Assembly (NCBI GenBank): GCA_950097015.1
Contig: CATNEN010000001.1
Span: 15,307,001-15,371,000 of the forward strand
DNA from: Macrostomum hystrix
Lineage: Eukaryota > Platyhelminthes > Macrostomidae
Direction: 5' to 3'
Length of the DNA: 64,000 nucleotides
The notes below the pieces were generated by a model. That model saw only the letters and a program-made list of their open reading frames with translations. It was not told the origin of the DNA and did not search any database. The position numbers were made by a program, and so were the translations under genes. Below are positions 1 to 13,068 of the stretch, piece by piece (the stretch's first letter is position 1; every line of letters begins with the position of its first letter).

Positions 1-218
1 CGATGCTCATAGTCTATGGCAGAGGCGCATCGACCCATACCGGCCTCGCTAGCTGACGACATTGGCAACGAAGTGGACTGTACAAGAGCTGCTCGGTGAA
101 TGCTCACTGACAGCAGGAAGGCGATAGCGCTGACGCACAGAATGGCCAACAGGCTGCGCAGGTGAGGACGCGGCCTGGACGATGACGAGGTGCTGGACGA
201 TGCCACCGATGGGCAAGA
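1..218 (-). CDS. Possible exon of a type II membrane protein (partial, runs off the window)
   Basis: Reading the minus strand from an acceptor-like TATTTCAG at about 219-225, the frame starting at 218 stays open for 72 codons to the window edge. It gives a Ser-rich stretch, an Arg/Pro-rich segment, then a hydrophobic span (LLAILCVSAIAFLLSVSI) followed by a Ser/Ala-rich stretch. A basic segment before a single hydrophobic span is the layout of a type II membrane protein. No ATG precedes the span, so a 5' exon would lie upstream. No family is recognised. A second frame of the same strand is also open for 86 codons, so the choice is uncertain. Confidence 0.3.
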
Positions 219-352
219 CTGAAATATACAGTGCGTTGTGAGACCTCGGAGACTGAGAGTATCTGCTATGCACTTCCCACTCCGTATGGAGAAAATCGAA
301 ATGCAACATTAGTTGTCTTGCAACTTTCTATCAACCATAACAGTCTACTAAT

Positions 353-558
353 CTACCTTCCCACTCTCCCCTCTACCATCCCACTCTCCCCTCTACCTTC
401 CCACTCTCCCCTCTACCTTCCCACTCTCCCCTCTACCTTCCCACTCTCCCCTCTACCTTCCCACTCTCCCCTCTACCTTCCCACTCTCCCCTCCACCTTC
501 CCACTCTCTCCCCTCTACCTTCCCACTCTCCCCTCCACCTTCCCACTCTCTCCCCTCT
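353..558. repeat. 20-bp minisatellite
   Basis: About ten head-to-tail copies of a pyrimidine-rich unit, CTCTACCTTCCCACTCTCCC, with small indels in the last copies. The open frame across it is a by-product of the repeat. The rest of 219-761 is AT-rich with no feature I can support. Confidence 0.9.
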
Positions 559-761
559 GATTTTAAATAATATCAACTCAGGAATTTAAGAGCAGAATAA
601 ACGAATTGTTAAGCTGTGTCCGCAACAGCAAAGACAAAGCAGTAAAAATGAATTGGTGTTTAATTGGAACTAACATATAATACACATATGTAATATAATT
701 CTTATTTTAGAGTAATTACGAGCGTAATAAGTCAGTGCACTTTTAAACGCAATCATCAACC

Positions 762-2096
762 TCAACCAATGGATTCCTGATTCTCGGAACCTTCACTTGG
801 CTGCAGAAAATTCGGCGCCGAACTCACAGCAACATCGTCTGGCATTTCAACATCTCCAGCCTGGCCACTGGATTCACTGTCCAACTGTTGCAAGTCATTG
901 TTGGATTTAGTTTGACGAACCAGGTCAACTTCCATAGCCAACTGATTGGCTTCGGTGAAGTTAGTGGAGTTAACTCGATCGGAGTCAACCAGAGAATCCG
1001 CAGTATTAACAGCAGTATTAGCTTCGACAACTGACTCCTCAGACTTCACCGGTTGAGTAGGCTCAGTTGGTATAGAAGATGGTCCAGAAGCGGCAGACAA
1101 TGAGTCGAAAAATTGCATTTCTTCTTCTTTAATCTGTTCGAGTTGTTTAGCGTCCGATTGAAAATTCTCATCGTCTGCAGCCTCAGCGGCTGGCTGCGGA
1201 GTTGCCGAATGACTCGATGTGGACGAAGAAGAAGAAGAAGTGCGCGATGAAGAGGACAACGAAGGTGTCTGTTGCTTTGGCTCTTCTTTCACACTTTGTA
1301 ACTGTTCTTCTTCTGATTTGATGTTCTCCAGTTCGGCCGGCTGTTGTTCGCTGGAGTCTTCTGTGACGGGCAGGACTTGCTCTACCAAGGACATCACAGT
1401 CTTGGATATTTCGGCAGCCTCGGCTTCAGCTGCCGCGGCCGCGGCGGCAGCAGCCGTAGCTCTAGCCTTGGCCTCCGCTTCGGCTAGGGCCGCTTTCTCT
1501 TTGGCCTCGGCCTCGGCCGCTGCTCTGGCCTCAGCCGCGGCGCGCTCAACTGCGTTCCTAGCAGCGGCGGCTCTGGCATCGGCTGCCGCGGCGGCGGCTG
1601 CAGCGGCAGCCTCGGCGGCTTTGACAGCCAGCGCTGAAGCGCTAGACTCGGCTTTAACATTCAGACGCTTAACAAAATCGGTCAATGGTTGCACTGTGAG
1701 CCGGCAACGCTCGGTATCTTCGCGAGAGCGCTGACGCAGCGATTCCACATCGAGTTGATTGGTCAGCTGATCTTGACCCGGTGGCCGAAGGCTCGCCGCA
1801 GTCTGTTGGCATAGCTGAAGGTCGGCCCAGCCAACCAGGTGTTTTAACTGCACCTCCATCTGGTCCAGCAGTTGAGGCAGCTCCAGTGGCATCGGCGGAG
1901 TTCGCTCATAATAGTCGGCGTCGCCCAAGTCAAATTCAACACTCTGACGCAACGATTGGGCCAATGAATTATCCAGATATTTGCCAGTATGATCTTTCAA
2001 TTGCAGCACAAGGCGTTGATAGCGTTGGATGGCGTCCGCCACCTCAGCTGGCTGCGGTTGCTGCACTGCAGGCAGAGCCGGGCCAGCAGCCACCAT
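762..2096 (-). CDS. Unrecognised Ala/Glu-rich coiled-coil protein
   Basis: An open frame of 444 codons on the minus strand, ending in TGA at 762. The first ~150 residues look globular and helical (Leu/Gln-rich, with an acidic-aromatic patch DLGDADYYERTPP near residue 55-70). Residues ~160-230 are almost pure Ala/Glu/Arg/Lys and should form a long single helix or coiled coil. The C-terminal half is Ser/Glu/Asp-rich and probably disordered. Upstream the frame continues to an acceptor-like TTTCAG at about 2133. The next exon back did not join in phase, so I take the first ATG after that acceptor (2096) as start, which would suit a 5'-UTR intron or spliced-leader trans-splicing. It lies in tandem 3' of BIRC6. 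No family is recognised. Confidence 0.55.
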   Translation of the reverse strand: MVAAGPALPAVQQPQPAEVADAIQRYQRLVLQLKDHTGKYLDNSLAQSLRQSVEFDLGDADYYERTPPMPLELPQLLDQMEVQLKHLVGWADLQLCQQTAASLRPPGQDQLTNQLDVESLRQRSREDTERCRLTVQPLTDFVKRLNVKAESSASALAVKAAEAAAAAAAAAADARAAAARNAVERAAAEARAAAEAEAKEKAALAEAEAKARATAAAAAAAAAEAEAAEISKTVMSLVEQVLPVTEDSSEQQPAELENIKSEEEQLQSVKEEPKQQTPSLSSSSRTSSSSSSTSSHSATPQPAAEAADDENFQSDAKQLEQIKEEEMQFFDSLSAASGPSSIPTEPTQPVKSEESVVEANTAVNTADSLVDSDRVNSTNFTEANQLAMEVDLVRQTKSNNDLQQLDSESSGQAGDVEMPDDVAVSSAPNFLQPSEGSENQESIG

Positions 2097-3087
2097 CGCT
2101 GCAGCTGCCGGATCTTTGATAGGAGTATTCGACTGAAATATCAGGCGCAGGAGAAACTAAATTAGAAACCAACTTGTCTATGACCTTACCCTGACACATG
2201 ATGGCCCGCACCTTTATTTCATGATCCAATCTTCCCAAAATTAGCTTTCTAGCAAGTGAGCAGAAAACAAGTCAGGAAAAAATTGCCGACTAACACACAG
2301 CTTTTAAGACAAACGCACACGTTCTTAAATATTGTATTTACTAACTCAAAAAATGATTGCTGCATTATAATATTTTCAATCAAATTAGCTTTGCAGTTTG
2401 CTAGTTAATACGCATTTTGTTAGAATTCTGTGATATAATTATGTTAGACATAAAATATAATAAGCATACCGATGAAGAACAGCCACTTATCATGTTAGAT
2501 TTGAGTGACACTTTCGTATATTGTAATAAAAAACAGTTCCTAGGGGGTTGGGGAGGAAAACAATGCGCTTTTTATTAATACAATTTTGCACGTTATAAAA
2601 AACTGAATATTATTAATTTAGTTACGTCTAAGATGAATTGCATTTAAAATTGGTTAACTAGTATAGATGCTTATGTACTTATAGAAGCTTGCAAAACAAA
2701 GTTTAATATTAAGCAAAAAACTTCGCCCAAAGTTAAAAAACCAGACAGACAGGTGAGACAGACAGAAGCATACTAAATTGCCTGGTTTTATTTTAAGTTT
2801 CCTTGTTTTATTCAATATTTTAATCTATACTTTGTTGAAAAAAAACTAAACAATTAACCTGTCACAGGCACTCAGCACATCAGAATCCTGACTTAATAGT
2901 GCATGCATCAGATTGTAAACAAATAAACACGTTTTACCACCCCTTCTTTTGTAGTTAGTCTGACACATAAAATACAGATTTCAGAACAAAAAGAGCAACT
3001 GAATCTGAATGATTGCAAACTAAATAGACAGAGAGATATAATCTTGAATTGTTTTGTTTTACTAAGTCGTTCTTGCAGTCGCGGCAT
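2097..3087. other. Intergenic DNA between the coiled-coil gene and BIRC6
   Basis: AT-rich. It holds a possible non-coding 5' exon of the downstream gene on the minus strand, ending at a donor (CAGG, then GTAAGG) near 2190. The rest is presumably the BIRC6 3' UTR; sense-strand AATAAA-like signals (TTTATT on the + strand) occur near 2570 and 2800. No further coding signal is seen. Confidence 0.4.
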
Positions 3088-3852
3088 TCACATATACTGA
3101 TCGTAGCACTCGTCTGTGTCGCCATCTGCCACTAGTTCGTGTAGCGACTCCGAGTCCGAATAGTCTTGATCGAAAAACTTGATGACAATGTTGGAACCGT
3201 TGGGGTTGACATTTTTATAGATTTGTACAGGCACTGGTAGGTCTGGTAGGATCTCATTGCACAACAGCTCCTCTGTTGTTTTCGTAGCCTCGGGTGTTCC
3301 AGTGTCCAACACTAGCGATTTGACACCGGATGCAGTCTCCTCTAGCTGATGAGGAATCTTGTATTCGTGCAGGGTGTAGGATAAGCTGACTATCACCATG
3401 GAGTCAGCGCTCACTTGTGAAGCTCCGGTTAGCTGGTGCTGCTGCTGCTTCTTGGCTATTGTGGAAGTCAATTTCGTGCTGGTAGTTGTAGCTTTAGTTT
3501 GAGTAGCGGCCGCTGATTGAGCTGTTGAACTAGACGACGTTGTGGAAGCTGCAGCTGAAGGCGCGGCCGGGGGTGGCGGCGGTGAAGGCGGCGGCTGCTG
3601 CTGCTGCTCTTTCTTCTGCTGCTGCGAAAGCAGTTGAGCCGGAGTTTCTAGTTTTTCTAGGATCTCCTCCAGCTGGGCGCAGGTCTTCTTCAGCTGAGTC
3701 AGGCTGTAGGCGATCCGACGGCCGTGGGTTTTGTCGTTGACGTGGTCGGACATTTCGGTGCACCAGGAGCGCAGTTGAGCCAGAATCTCGGCCCGCTTCA
3801 GATAGAAATGAGCTTGCACAACCTCTTTGAAGCAGGGAGACGGATTCTTGAT
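3088..3852 (-). CDS. BIRC6: BIRC6 exon 16 (C-terminus)
   Basis: 254 codons plus TGA, starting after [26 protein letters not shown] matches the helix after UBC. It is followed by a Gln/Pro/Ala/Ser/Thr low-complexity insert and an acidic tail ([16 protein letters not shown]) with no counterpart I recognise in vertebrates. Confidence 0.92.
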   Translation of the reverse strand: MKNPSPCFKEVVQAHFYLKRAEILAQLRSWCTEMSDHVNDKTHGRRIAYSLTQLKKTCAQLEEILEKLETPAQLLSQQQKKEQQQQPPPSPPPPPAAPSAAASTTSSSSTAQSAAATQTKATTTSTKLTSTIAKKQQQHQLTGASQVSADSMVIVSLSYTLHEYKIPHQLEETASGVKSLVLDTGTPEATKTTEELLCNEILPDLPVPVQIYKNVNPNGSNIVIKFFDQDYSDSESLHELVADGDTDECYDQYM

Positions 3853-6800
3853 CTGTGGGGATAAGGAAAATGAATAGTGTAAATGCCTAAAAACGTTTTT
3901 TTTCTATACATATCGGACGGCAAAGTTCATATTTTTTTGCTTCAAGTTGTGATGAAGAACTTTGCGAAAGCGTTCTATACTACTAATGATTTGAACCCTT
4001 TGGCTTTGGGTTAAGGCCGGATTTATATGAAATTATAGAAATCTAAATAGATTTTTCGACACATGTCGGCTGTATAAAATCATGTTTTGATAAATTTATA
4101 AAAATTAACATGGGCCACGAGTACGAATCAAGATACAAATTTAGCAAGCATTAGTTCAATACATATCATCTTATAAAACAGAAAATATATAATTATGAGT
4201 AGAAAGCAATGTAATTACTATATTCTACTCATGATAGCCTCAGGCATTTGATTGACTTAAGCATGAATCAATTTTTACTATAAATATCGACTACTATGAC
4301 TACAGAAGATTTTGAATCTTTATAAACGATGCAAAAAACTAAGCGTGAACTTGTTATGTACTACTTATGATGACTATATTGAGTAGTATTAAATCAAGTT
4401 TTGAGTTAAAAGTACGTTTTTCGCCACATATCGGCTGTAGAGAAATATATCATAATGCATGAGAATCGCTCACCTGTTCCAGCATGGCCCACTTAGCGGT
4501 GGCCTGACGAATATTGGCGTCATACTCGCGACAAGAAGCCGTACCGCTGACTGTGCCTCGAGAACGCTCATAGCCTGGCTCATTGAAGTAAGGCTCGGAT
4601 ACCAATATGAGCGACTGGATGGATACTAACACCTGTAGAAAGCTAGACGTCTGTTGATTCCATTTCTCTTCCGGCCGGCCGTGCCAGGTGTTGAGGATCG
4701 ACAGGCAAACCTTGCCGTCGTTGTACAGATTAGGATTGAATCGGACGCTGTGATTGCCAGTGGTCTCCAGGTGGACTAGGGGCGGACTAGCCGGATAGTC
4801 TTGCGGAAAGAATACGTCAAATTCGAAGCAGCCGTTGGCGTACGGCGTGTCCTTCGGCCCGGTGATGAGAACCTTCATGAGGTCTAGGCGATCTTCGTCG
4901 CAGCGGACAAACACTGTGCTGCTGTCTGACAGAGGCAACGATGTAGACAATGTGACAGTCTCTTGGGCTAGGCGCCTGGCCCGGTTAGAGCTGCCGCCTT
5001 GCACCTGACGATTGGTAATGTCAATGAGATGGTGAGCCAGCGCTGATAGGATATTGGACAGGTAAGATGGTGAGACTGGCTGTTGGGACTGCATGGATGA
5101 GACAGGTGGGTCATTGGACTGCATGGATGGGACAGGTGGGTCATGGGACTGCATGGATGGGACAGGTGGGTCATTGGACTGCATGAATGGGACAGGTGGG
5201 TCATGGGACTGCATGGATGGTACAGGTGGGTTATGGGACTGCATGAATGGTACAGGTGGGTCACGGGACTGCATGGATGGGACAGGTGGGTCATGGGACT
5301 GCATGGATGGGACAGGCGGGTCATGGGACTGCATTGCTAGGTTATGTGATTGGATGGATGGGTCATTTGATTGGATGGATGGGTCATGCGATTGGATGGA
5401 TGGGTCATATGATAGGAATGGATTGATCGTGTGATTTCAATGAGTCCAAGATGGTCATGGAAGGTACCGCACCTGTTTAACGGACACATCGTAGTGGTGC
5501 CCGATATTGAAGACAATTTGTCCCGCATCATTCGTGGAGATCATTTGAAAGGTGTCAAACTGTAGCTCCTTCATAGTTCGACAGTACAGATCGGCGGCGG
5601 AAGCTGCTTGGTCGCGATCGCTTCGATCGTCCCGGTCGTCGTCGGCTAGAAAGTCCGGATCGTTGCTAACACCGGAGCCGAGAGCTCTGGCAACAGAATC
5701 GGCTGTTCGACGAATGTCGGCAATGAGCAGCTCGCATTCGGAATCAGCCGAGCTGTCCGATGCCGCAGCAGCAGCGGCGCCTTTCAATCTATTAGCGTAG
5801 GTGTCCACGCAGGCGCGCATGTTGTCTAATAACTGCCTAATCTCCCAGCGCAGTAGGCCGTGCAGGGAAGGCGTATTGGCTATGGCTCGCAGTACGCTAA
5901 ATACCGATCGATAAAGTGGCACGTGACGACTCATGTCTAGGACTGAGTCGTTGCGCAGATAGGACGCGATGGCCGGAGCTATACAGGAGTCGCGAATAGC
6001 TTGAACAGCCGGTTTGGGCAGTTGGGTGTCTTGCGAATTGTCGCCAGGATTGATGAAAGCGGCGATGACCTTGAGGTATGGGGAATGGGAAAACCAAATA
6101 TTTAAGGAGACCATAAACTACGCTACGATATCAAGGTCTAAAGTCTTTGTACATGACTATAAAGATCTAGGCGGACTTTTAAAATCTACCTGAATATCTA
6201 GATCTTTGTTAATCTACCTGAAGAAGTAGGTATTTGTTTATCAAGCTGAAGATCTATATCTTTGATAATCTACCTGAAGAAGTAGGTCTTTGTTTATCTA
6301 GCTGAAGATCCAGATCTTCGTTAATCTAGCTGAAGATCCAGATCTTCGTTAATCTAGCTGAAGATCCAGATACTTGTTAATCTAGCTGAAGAAGTAGGTC
6401 TTTTTATATCTTGCTGAATATCGTATATCATGTTCATATAACTGAAGATCTATGTCTTTGTTTATCTAGCTGAAGACTTAAGTATTTTTTATCTAGCTGA
6501 AGATCTTAGTCTTTGTTTATCTAGCTGATGATCTAGGTGTTTGTTTATCTAGCTAAATATCAAGGTCATTGTTTTATTTGTGTGAATACACAACTCGTTG
6601 ATTAATTTACACTAAAGCATCTGCTATCGCCGGCTTACTCACCTGCAGATTAGCCTCAGTCAGCTCCTCCTCAGCTCGCTGACGATTCAAAGCCTGCTCG
6701 GCGTCCCAGGAGCTAGCCGTGCTGCCAGTGCCAAAGCCGGTGCCCTTGGCCCAGTAATGCTTCTTCTCTTCGTAGCTGACACCGGCAGTTGGCCCGCTGC

Positions 6801-9800
6801 CACCAACTGAAGCGGCCGCGGTTGAAAAACCTGGCGGCGGAGGCAGCTGACTGTGCTGCTGCTGCTGTTGCTGTTGAAGCTGCTGCAGATGCTGCTGTTG
6901 TTGCTGATAAAGTCCTGCAATGCCACCGGCGTGACTAGGCTGGGAATTCAACTGAAATTGCAAAGTTTCCATAGCCAGTTGAAGTGTAGCAGCTTGCACA
7001 ATGTCTGGCTGATTCTGTTGCTGCTGCTGCTGCTGCTGCTGAGGTGGGTGGTGGCTGAGCACAGACAGGCAGGACAGGCAGAGGTCCAGGATGCCCAGTC
7101 GGACAGACTCCTGGCGGAGTCTCAGATCCTCTTCGCTAGACGCCTGCCGCTGCTCGTAGAGTCTCTGCAGCACCCTGAAGGGTAGGATCGGCAGCGGGGT
7201 GGAATACCTGCCAGCCAGCAGGCTGACACCGTCGGCATCTTCGCTGACACCCAGGGCCAGCCTGAGAAGGCACTGAGCCTCGCGTCTCCTAGCCAACAAG
7301 ATGGAATCGTATCCGGGCAGTCTGAGAAACAGGCCGAAGGCGATCAGCGAATAGGTGGGCAGCACCGAATTTGAAGCTGACGAAGCCAGTCGGTTGGACT
7401 GTCCGCCGCCTATCGAATGACTCGACGCTGACTTCTTACCCGGCCCGTAGGTGGTCCAGTAGCCGACGCCGGAACCACCGGGTCCTACGCCGCTTCCGCC
7501 AACACCGACAACCGCCGATGTCATCGGAGGCGGCACGTCGAAGTCTAGTCCGGACGCCGGCGCGTTGGCAGCGGCTGCCGCTGCGGCGGCGGCGGCGGCC
7601 GCGGCAGCCGCAGTCGTTGAATTGCTCTCGTACATTTCCATATCGTCGCCGGAGGTGCTGTAGGAATCCGGCGAGCCTTCGTCGGCGTAGGCGTAGCCGC
7701 TGCTGCTGCTGATGACGCTCAGACCTCCTCCGCCGCCGCCGCCGCCACCACCGCTGCCGCCGGCATTACCGCCTCCGCCTGTGGCAGCGCCGGAGCCGAG
7801 TTTGCCTGAGGCGGCAGCAGCAGCGGCAGCGTCCGAGCAGCTGGACATGGCCAGGCAGAACAGGCCAGGATACAGGGCCGGAAGCAGTTGGGCTAGTAAG
7901 CTCAGACCACCAACAGACGCGAAAGTGTCCAGCGGCGATGCTACAGGCCGCATCGACAACAGTTCATGATCTTTGGCATCAGCTGGGGCTGCTATAAAGT
8001 TGTTAGATATGTTAGATAAAATTTAACCGCTCCAAGTAACTATGAAATATCTCATTTAAGGAATTTTCTAATTAATATTCAAACTTGTTCCCTGAGTGGG
8101 GTGAGTGGCAGAGAGGTCTAACGCGTTTGCCTCTCGCACCAAGGTCCCTGAGCTCGATTCCGCAGCGAGGCCACATTAGAATTTAGGACGCAGCCGCGGA
8201 GAGAAGGCTTGTGGGCCAACCTCCAAGGCACAGTGAAAGTGTACACTACTTGACGATGAGAAAGTCAGGGCAGATGTACACACCTGTTTGAGTGTATGCC
8301 TGCGTACAGTATCTGTGTGCGTGTGTGCTCAGGAGTCAGCGAAATGGAGCAGCAGAATTGCCTCCTCGCTGGCTGCGGGTCTAGTGTCACTAAATCATGT
8401 GCCCGCAGCCCTCTTGCAATTAGTACTATTATTATTATTATTCATAACTATTATTATTATTACTATTATTATTATTACTATTATTATTATTTTTATTATT
8501 CTTACTAAACAGTAATCTTACCAGCTGGTCCGGTGGCCAATCTCAGACTCAGATAAGGCCTTAGCGCTTGACCATTCACAGACACCAATCGTTTCATCAG
8601 TTGAGCCAGGGTCAGTTCAGCTGGCAGAGGTCCCAGATCTGGGGAATCTTCGTTCCACAGCCGCGGACAAGATGACGGCTGCTTCGGCTGCTGCTGTTGC
8701 TTTTGCTTCTGACTGCGACTAACGCCAGACGATGTCTTCTGCTGCTGTTCGCTAGACTTCTTTAACTTGCCAGATGACCCGTCGGCATTGCCAGACGAAG
8801 ATGACTTACTAGGTAGCAGTCCGGCAACGCTGCTAATCTGTTCGATCAGCTGCAGGCCGAATTTGGTGCTCTCGTAGGCGTAGCTGCTGAACGCGCCGCC
8901 GCCGCCAGACGAAGAAGACTTACTACCGCCGGCGCCGCCGCTAGAATATTTACCGTATTTTCCGCCGCCATAATATGAGTAGTCTTTGTCGCCAACCGCG
9001 GCACCGCCGGCGCTGGCACTGCCACGACGATGACTAGAAGAATGAACAGTGCCGCTGGAGTTGTCGCCGCTAGTTAGTCTAGACAATAGCTGGCTAACTG
9101 TGACATTCACGCTGACCTGCAGGAGTCTGTGACGAGAGCCCGAGCCTAACTTGGGATGAACAAACTGTTGACTAGCCAGTTGGTGATGCTGAGGAGGTGG
9201 CAGATCGCAGGCTGGGTCGCATTCAACTGCCACGTAGATGCGCTCGTCTTCGAGTAGTACCTGGACGAGAGATTAGACATAAATGACAGATTAGGGATTA
9301 AGGAAGAGAGAGTAAGGATCATTGGTGACAGATTAGGGATTATGAGCGACGGACCAGATATTATTGAGAGATTAGGATCATGGGTGACAGACTAGATATT
9401 ATTGATAAGAGATTAGGATCATGGGTGACAGACTAGATATTATTGATAAGAGATTAGGATCATGGGTGACAGACTAGATATTATTGATAAGAGATTAGGG
9501 ATCATGGGTGACAGACTAGATATTATTGATGAGAGATTAGGGATCATGGTTGAGAGATTAGGGATCATGGTTGAGAGATTAGGGATCAAGAATCAGTTAA
9601 TAAGGATAATAGATAAGGGATCAGACTAACCTGCAGAATTAATCTTCGCAAGAAATTAGGCAGAAACACCCGCCCCTTCTGCTCAGAGATGGCCAACAAT
9701 GCGCTGTAGATTAGGCCAGCCAGTTTTTTCTGATTCTTAGGCTCCAGCCGGCAAACGGCCGTATAGAATGATACAATGGCCGACTCGAGTGTAGCCCGGT

Positions 9801-12800
9801 GTAAGATGCTCAAACCAACCGGTTGACTCAAAAGCAGCGACACCAGAGGCTGAAGAAACGTGGTAGCTTCTAGCCAGCCGCGAACTGCGGGTTCAGCAGA
9901 CAGATCCGATAGGAAGTTCAACACATTGGCAACTGTGTCTGCGCTTATCTGCTGCTGCTGTTGCTGCTGCTGAGGCGATGGCAACTCAATCAATGAGAAT
10001 TGATCCACGCTAGCTATTAGGCGATCTAGAAAGCCAGAATTCATCAGTTGCTCGATGCAGGCTTCCGATTGGCTAGCAGTAGCCAGCAGGTTCAACTGTT
10101 CGGCTGTTGGATAGCGTTGAAAGCCGGCTAATTGTTGATCGGACACGATTGATGATATCCAATCCAATAGGTGACTATACAGGCTGGGATTAGCGGCGCA
10201 CAGTGAGCACAGGGCGCAGCCGATAGCCTGCCTGAGATCGGGCAGTTGAGCACTGACACGAAGACCTCGACGATAAAGGGCCATTGCTAAGGACTCGGAT
10301 AGGTCGTTTTGACAGTCGTTTTGCAGCGGCTTAGCTCCGAGCCAACGCCAGAGAACGGCAGACACGCAGTAGACATGCAGGCCAGATGTCGGAGCCGACA
10401 CAGTGCCGGATGATTCTGGACGATTCGGCTGCGTCGATGGCTGCTGCTGCGGCGACTGCAGCCAGGCCAATAGGAAGCGAAGTCTTTCGCCAGGATTCGG
10501 CTCCTCACCGATGCACAATTGGTAGATTAGATTCTCAGTTACCTGGGTTCGGATGGGAGTGGCTTGAGTAGCTTTTGCTTTTAGATTGCTTTGAGTGTCT
10601 TTGAGTGAGGGTGTCTTTAACTTAGGTGTCGTAGACATGATCGTATCTTTGAGTGAGGGTGTCCTTGACTGAGGGTGACCTTGAGTGAGCGTGTCTTTGT
10701 GTGAAGTATCTTTACACAGAGGGTGTCTGAGTAAATGTGACTTTGAGACGGTTTGCGACTGTCTTTGGGAAAGATTGTCATTGATTGAGTGAGGGTGACC
10801 TTGAGTGAGCGTGTCTTTGTACAGGGTGTCTTTTTACAGGGTGTCTTTGTACAGGTTTCTTTTGTACAGGGTGTCCTTTGTACAGGGTGTCCTTTGTACA
10901 GAGTGTCCTTTGTACAGTGTCTTTAGTACAGGGTGTCCTTTGTACAGTGTCTTTAGTACAGGGTGTCCTTTGTACAGGGTGTCCCAGTGTCTTTTGTACA
11001 GGGTGTCCTTTGTACAGTGTCTTTAGTACAGGGTGTCCTTTGTACAGTGTCTTTAGTACAGGGTGTCCCAGTGTCTTTTGTACAGGGTGTCCTTTGTACA
11101 GGTGTATTTTGTACAAGGTGTATTTTGTACAGAATGTCTTTTGTACAGGTGTCCTTTGTACAGTGTCTTTTGTACAGGGTGTCCTTTGTACAGTGTCTTT
11201 AGTACAGGGTGTCCTTTGTACACTGTCTTTAGTACAGGGTGTCCTTTGTACAGTGTCTTTAGTACAGGGTGTCCTTTGTACAGTGTCTTTAGTACAGGGT
11301 GTCCTTTGTACAGTGTCTTTAGTACAGGGTGTCCCAGTGTCTTTTGTACAGGGTGCCCTTTGTACAGGGTGTCCTTTGTACAGGTGTATTTTGTACAAGG
11401 TGTATTTTGTACAGAATGTCTTTTGTACAGGTGTCCTTTGTACAGTGTCTTTTGTACAGGGTGTCCTTTGTACAGTGTCTTTAGTACAGGGTGTCCTTTG
11501 TACAGAATGTCTTTTGTACAGGTGTCCTTTGTACAGTGTCTTTAGTACAGGGTGTCCTTTGTACAGTGTCTTTAGTACAGGGTGTCCCAGTGTCTTTTGT
11601 ACAGGGTGTCCTTTGTACAGGTGTATTTTGTACAATGTGTATTTTGTACAGAATGTCTTTTGTACAGGTGTCCTTTGTACAGTGTCTTTAGTACAGGGTG
11701 TCCTTGGTACAGTGTCTTTAGTACAGGGGGTCCCAGTGTCTTTTGTACAGGGTGTCCTTTGTACAGGGTGTCCTTTGTACAGGTGTATTTTGTACAAGGT
11801 GTATTTTGTACAGAATGTCTTTTGTGCAGGTGTCCTTTGTACAGTGTCTTTTGTACAGGGTGTCCTTTGTACAGTGTCTTTTGTACAAGGTGTCCTTTGT
11901 TAGATTGTCTTTCGTACAGACAGATTGTCTTTCTTACAGACAGATTGTCTTTCGTACAAGGTGTCTTTCGTACAAGGTGTCTTTCGTACAAGGTGTCTTT
12001 CGTACAAGGTGTCTTTCGTACAAGGTGTCTTTCGTTCAAGGTGTCTTTACATGTGTCTTTTGTACAATGTGCCTTTGTACAGGGTGTCTCTTTTACATGG
12101 CGTCTTTTGTACATTGTGTCTATAAGTGATCTCAGAGAGGTCAAATAAGATTTCAAATTCACTAACCAGACTACCAGGATCGTCTAGCAGAGATTTGAGT
12201 ATGCGCAGACTGGCAGCGGGTGATTGTTCGCCGAGACGCAATAGAATCTGTTCAACCACGGTGGCTGGCGAACAGGCACGCAACAGGGAGCACAGGTATG
12301 GCACCAGTTGAGGCGTACTAGCCAGTACCTGATCTAGCCAGTTGGCAGTTCTATCAGTTCGGTTTCTAGTGACGCACAGGTGTAAGAATCTTAGCCAGGG
12401 GCCGTACTGCAGAGCCGGCTGCAGTCCGAGAGTGCCGCCGCAGTGCAGAGTGTAGCCCATGACGGTAATGTGAGCCAGGCCGAGTGTTTCGCTATCAAGC
12501 GGTCGGTGAAGTCTCAGCACTAATTCGCTAGCCAGAGTTGGCGCGAATTTCAATCGAATATGCTGCAGACCGGCCGTGACAACTGGGCCAGTCAGAGGAA
12601 CGGAGGATATGAGATTGTCGCGATAGAATTCGAATGACACAGCCGAGGGCGCGCTAGACAGAGCCGACGAGTGCGGCACAATGTCGACTCGTTTAATCAG
12701 AGCAACGACCGGCAATTTGATTGACAGCTCAACGTAGGCCTCCTCGGGAAAGAAATTGTAACTCCAGGCGGCTGATTTGGATCGCCGATGCGGAGCGCAG

Positions 12801-13037
12801 GCTTGAATAAGGGCCTCGCAGCCGGAGCTGCCAGCGCTGCCTGAGCAGGAGATTGTGGCGTAGGGTGCCAAATTCACTACGACCATTTCACCTGGTGTGC
12901 ACGGATCAGCGAATGGATCAGTTGGCCATGGGGCAACTCGATGATGACTGGCGTGGGCGTGATAGGCCAGCTGGTGATGCTGCAGCAGGTGCGGATGCTG
13001 ATGAGATAGAATGGCCTGTGGCTGCTGATGAGCCGTG

Positions 13038-13068
<31 letters not shown>

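Noticed and set aside
5093-5434. Plus-strand ORF over the 30-bp array
   Set aside because: Antisense shadow of the intron 14 repeat.
10778-11903. Overlapping 339-341-codon ORFs in the 16-17-bp array, both strands
   Set aside because: They repeat the minisatellite unit and are open only because it lacks stops in that frame; no homology, no splice boundaries fit.
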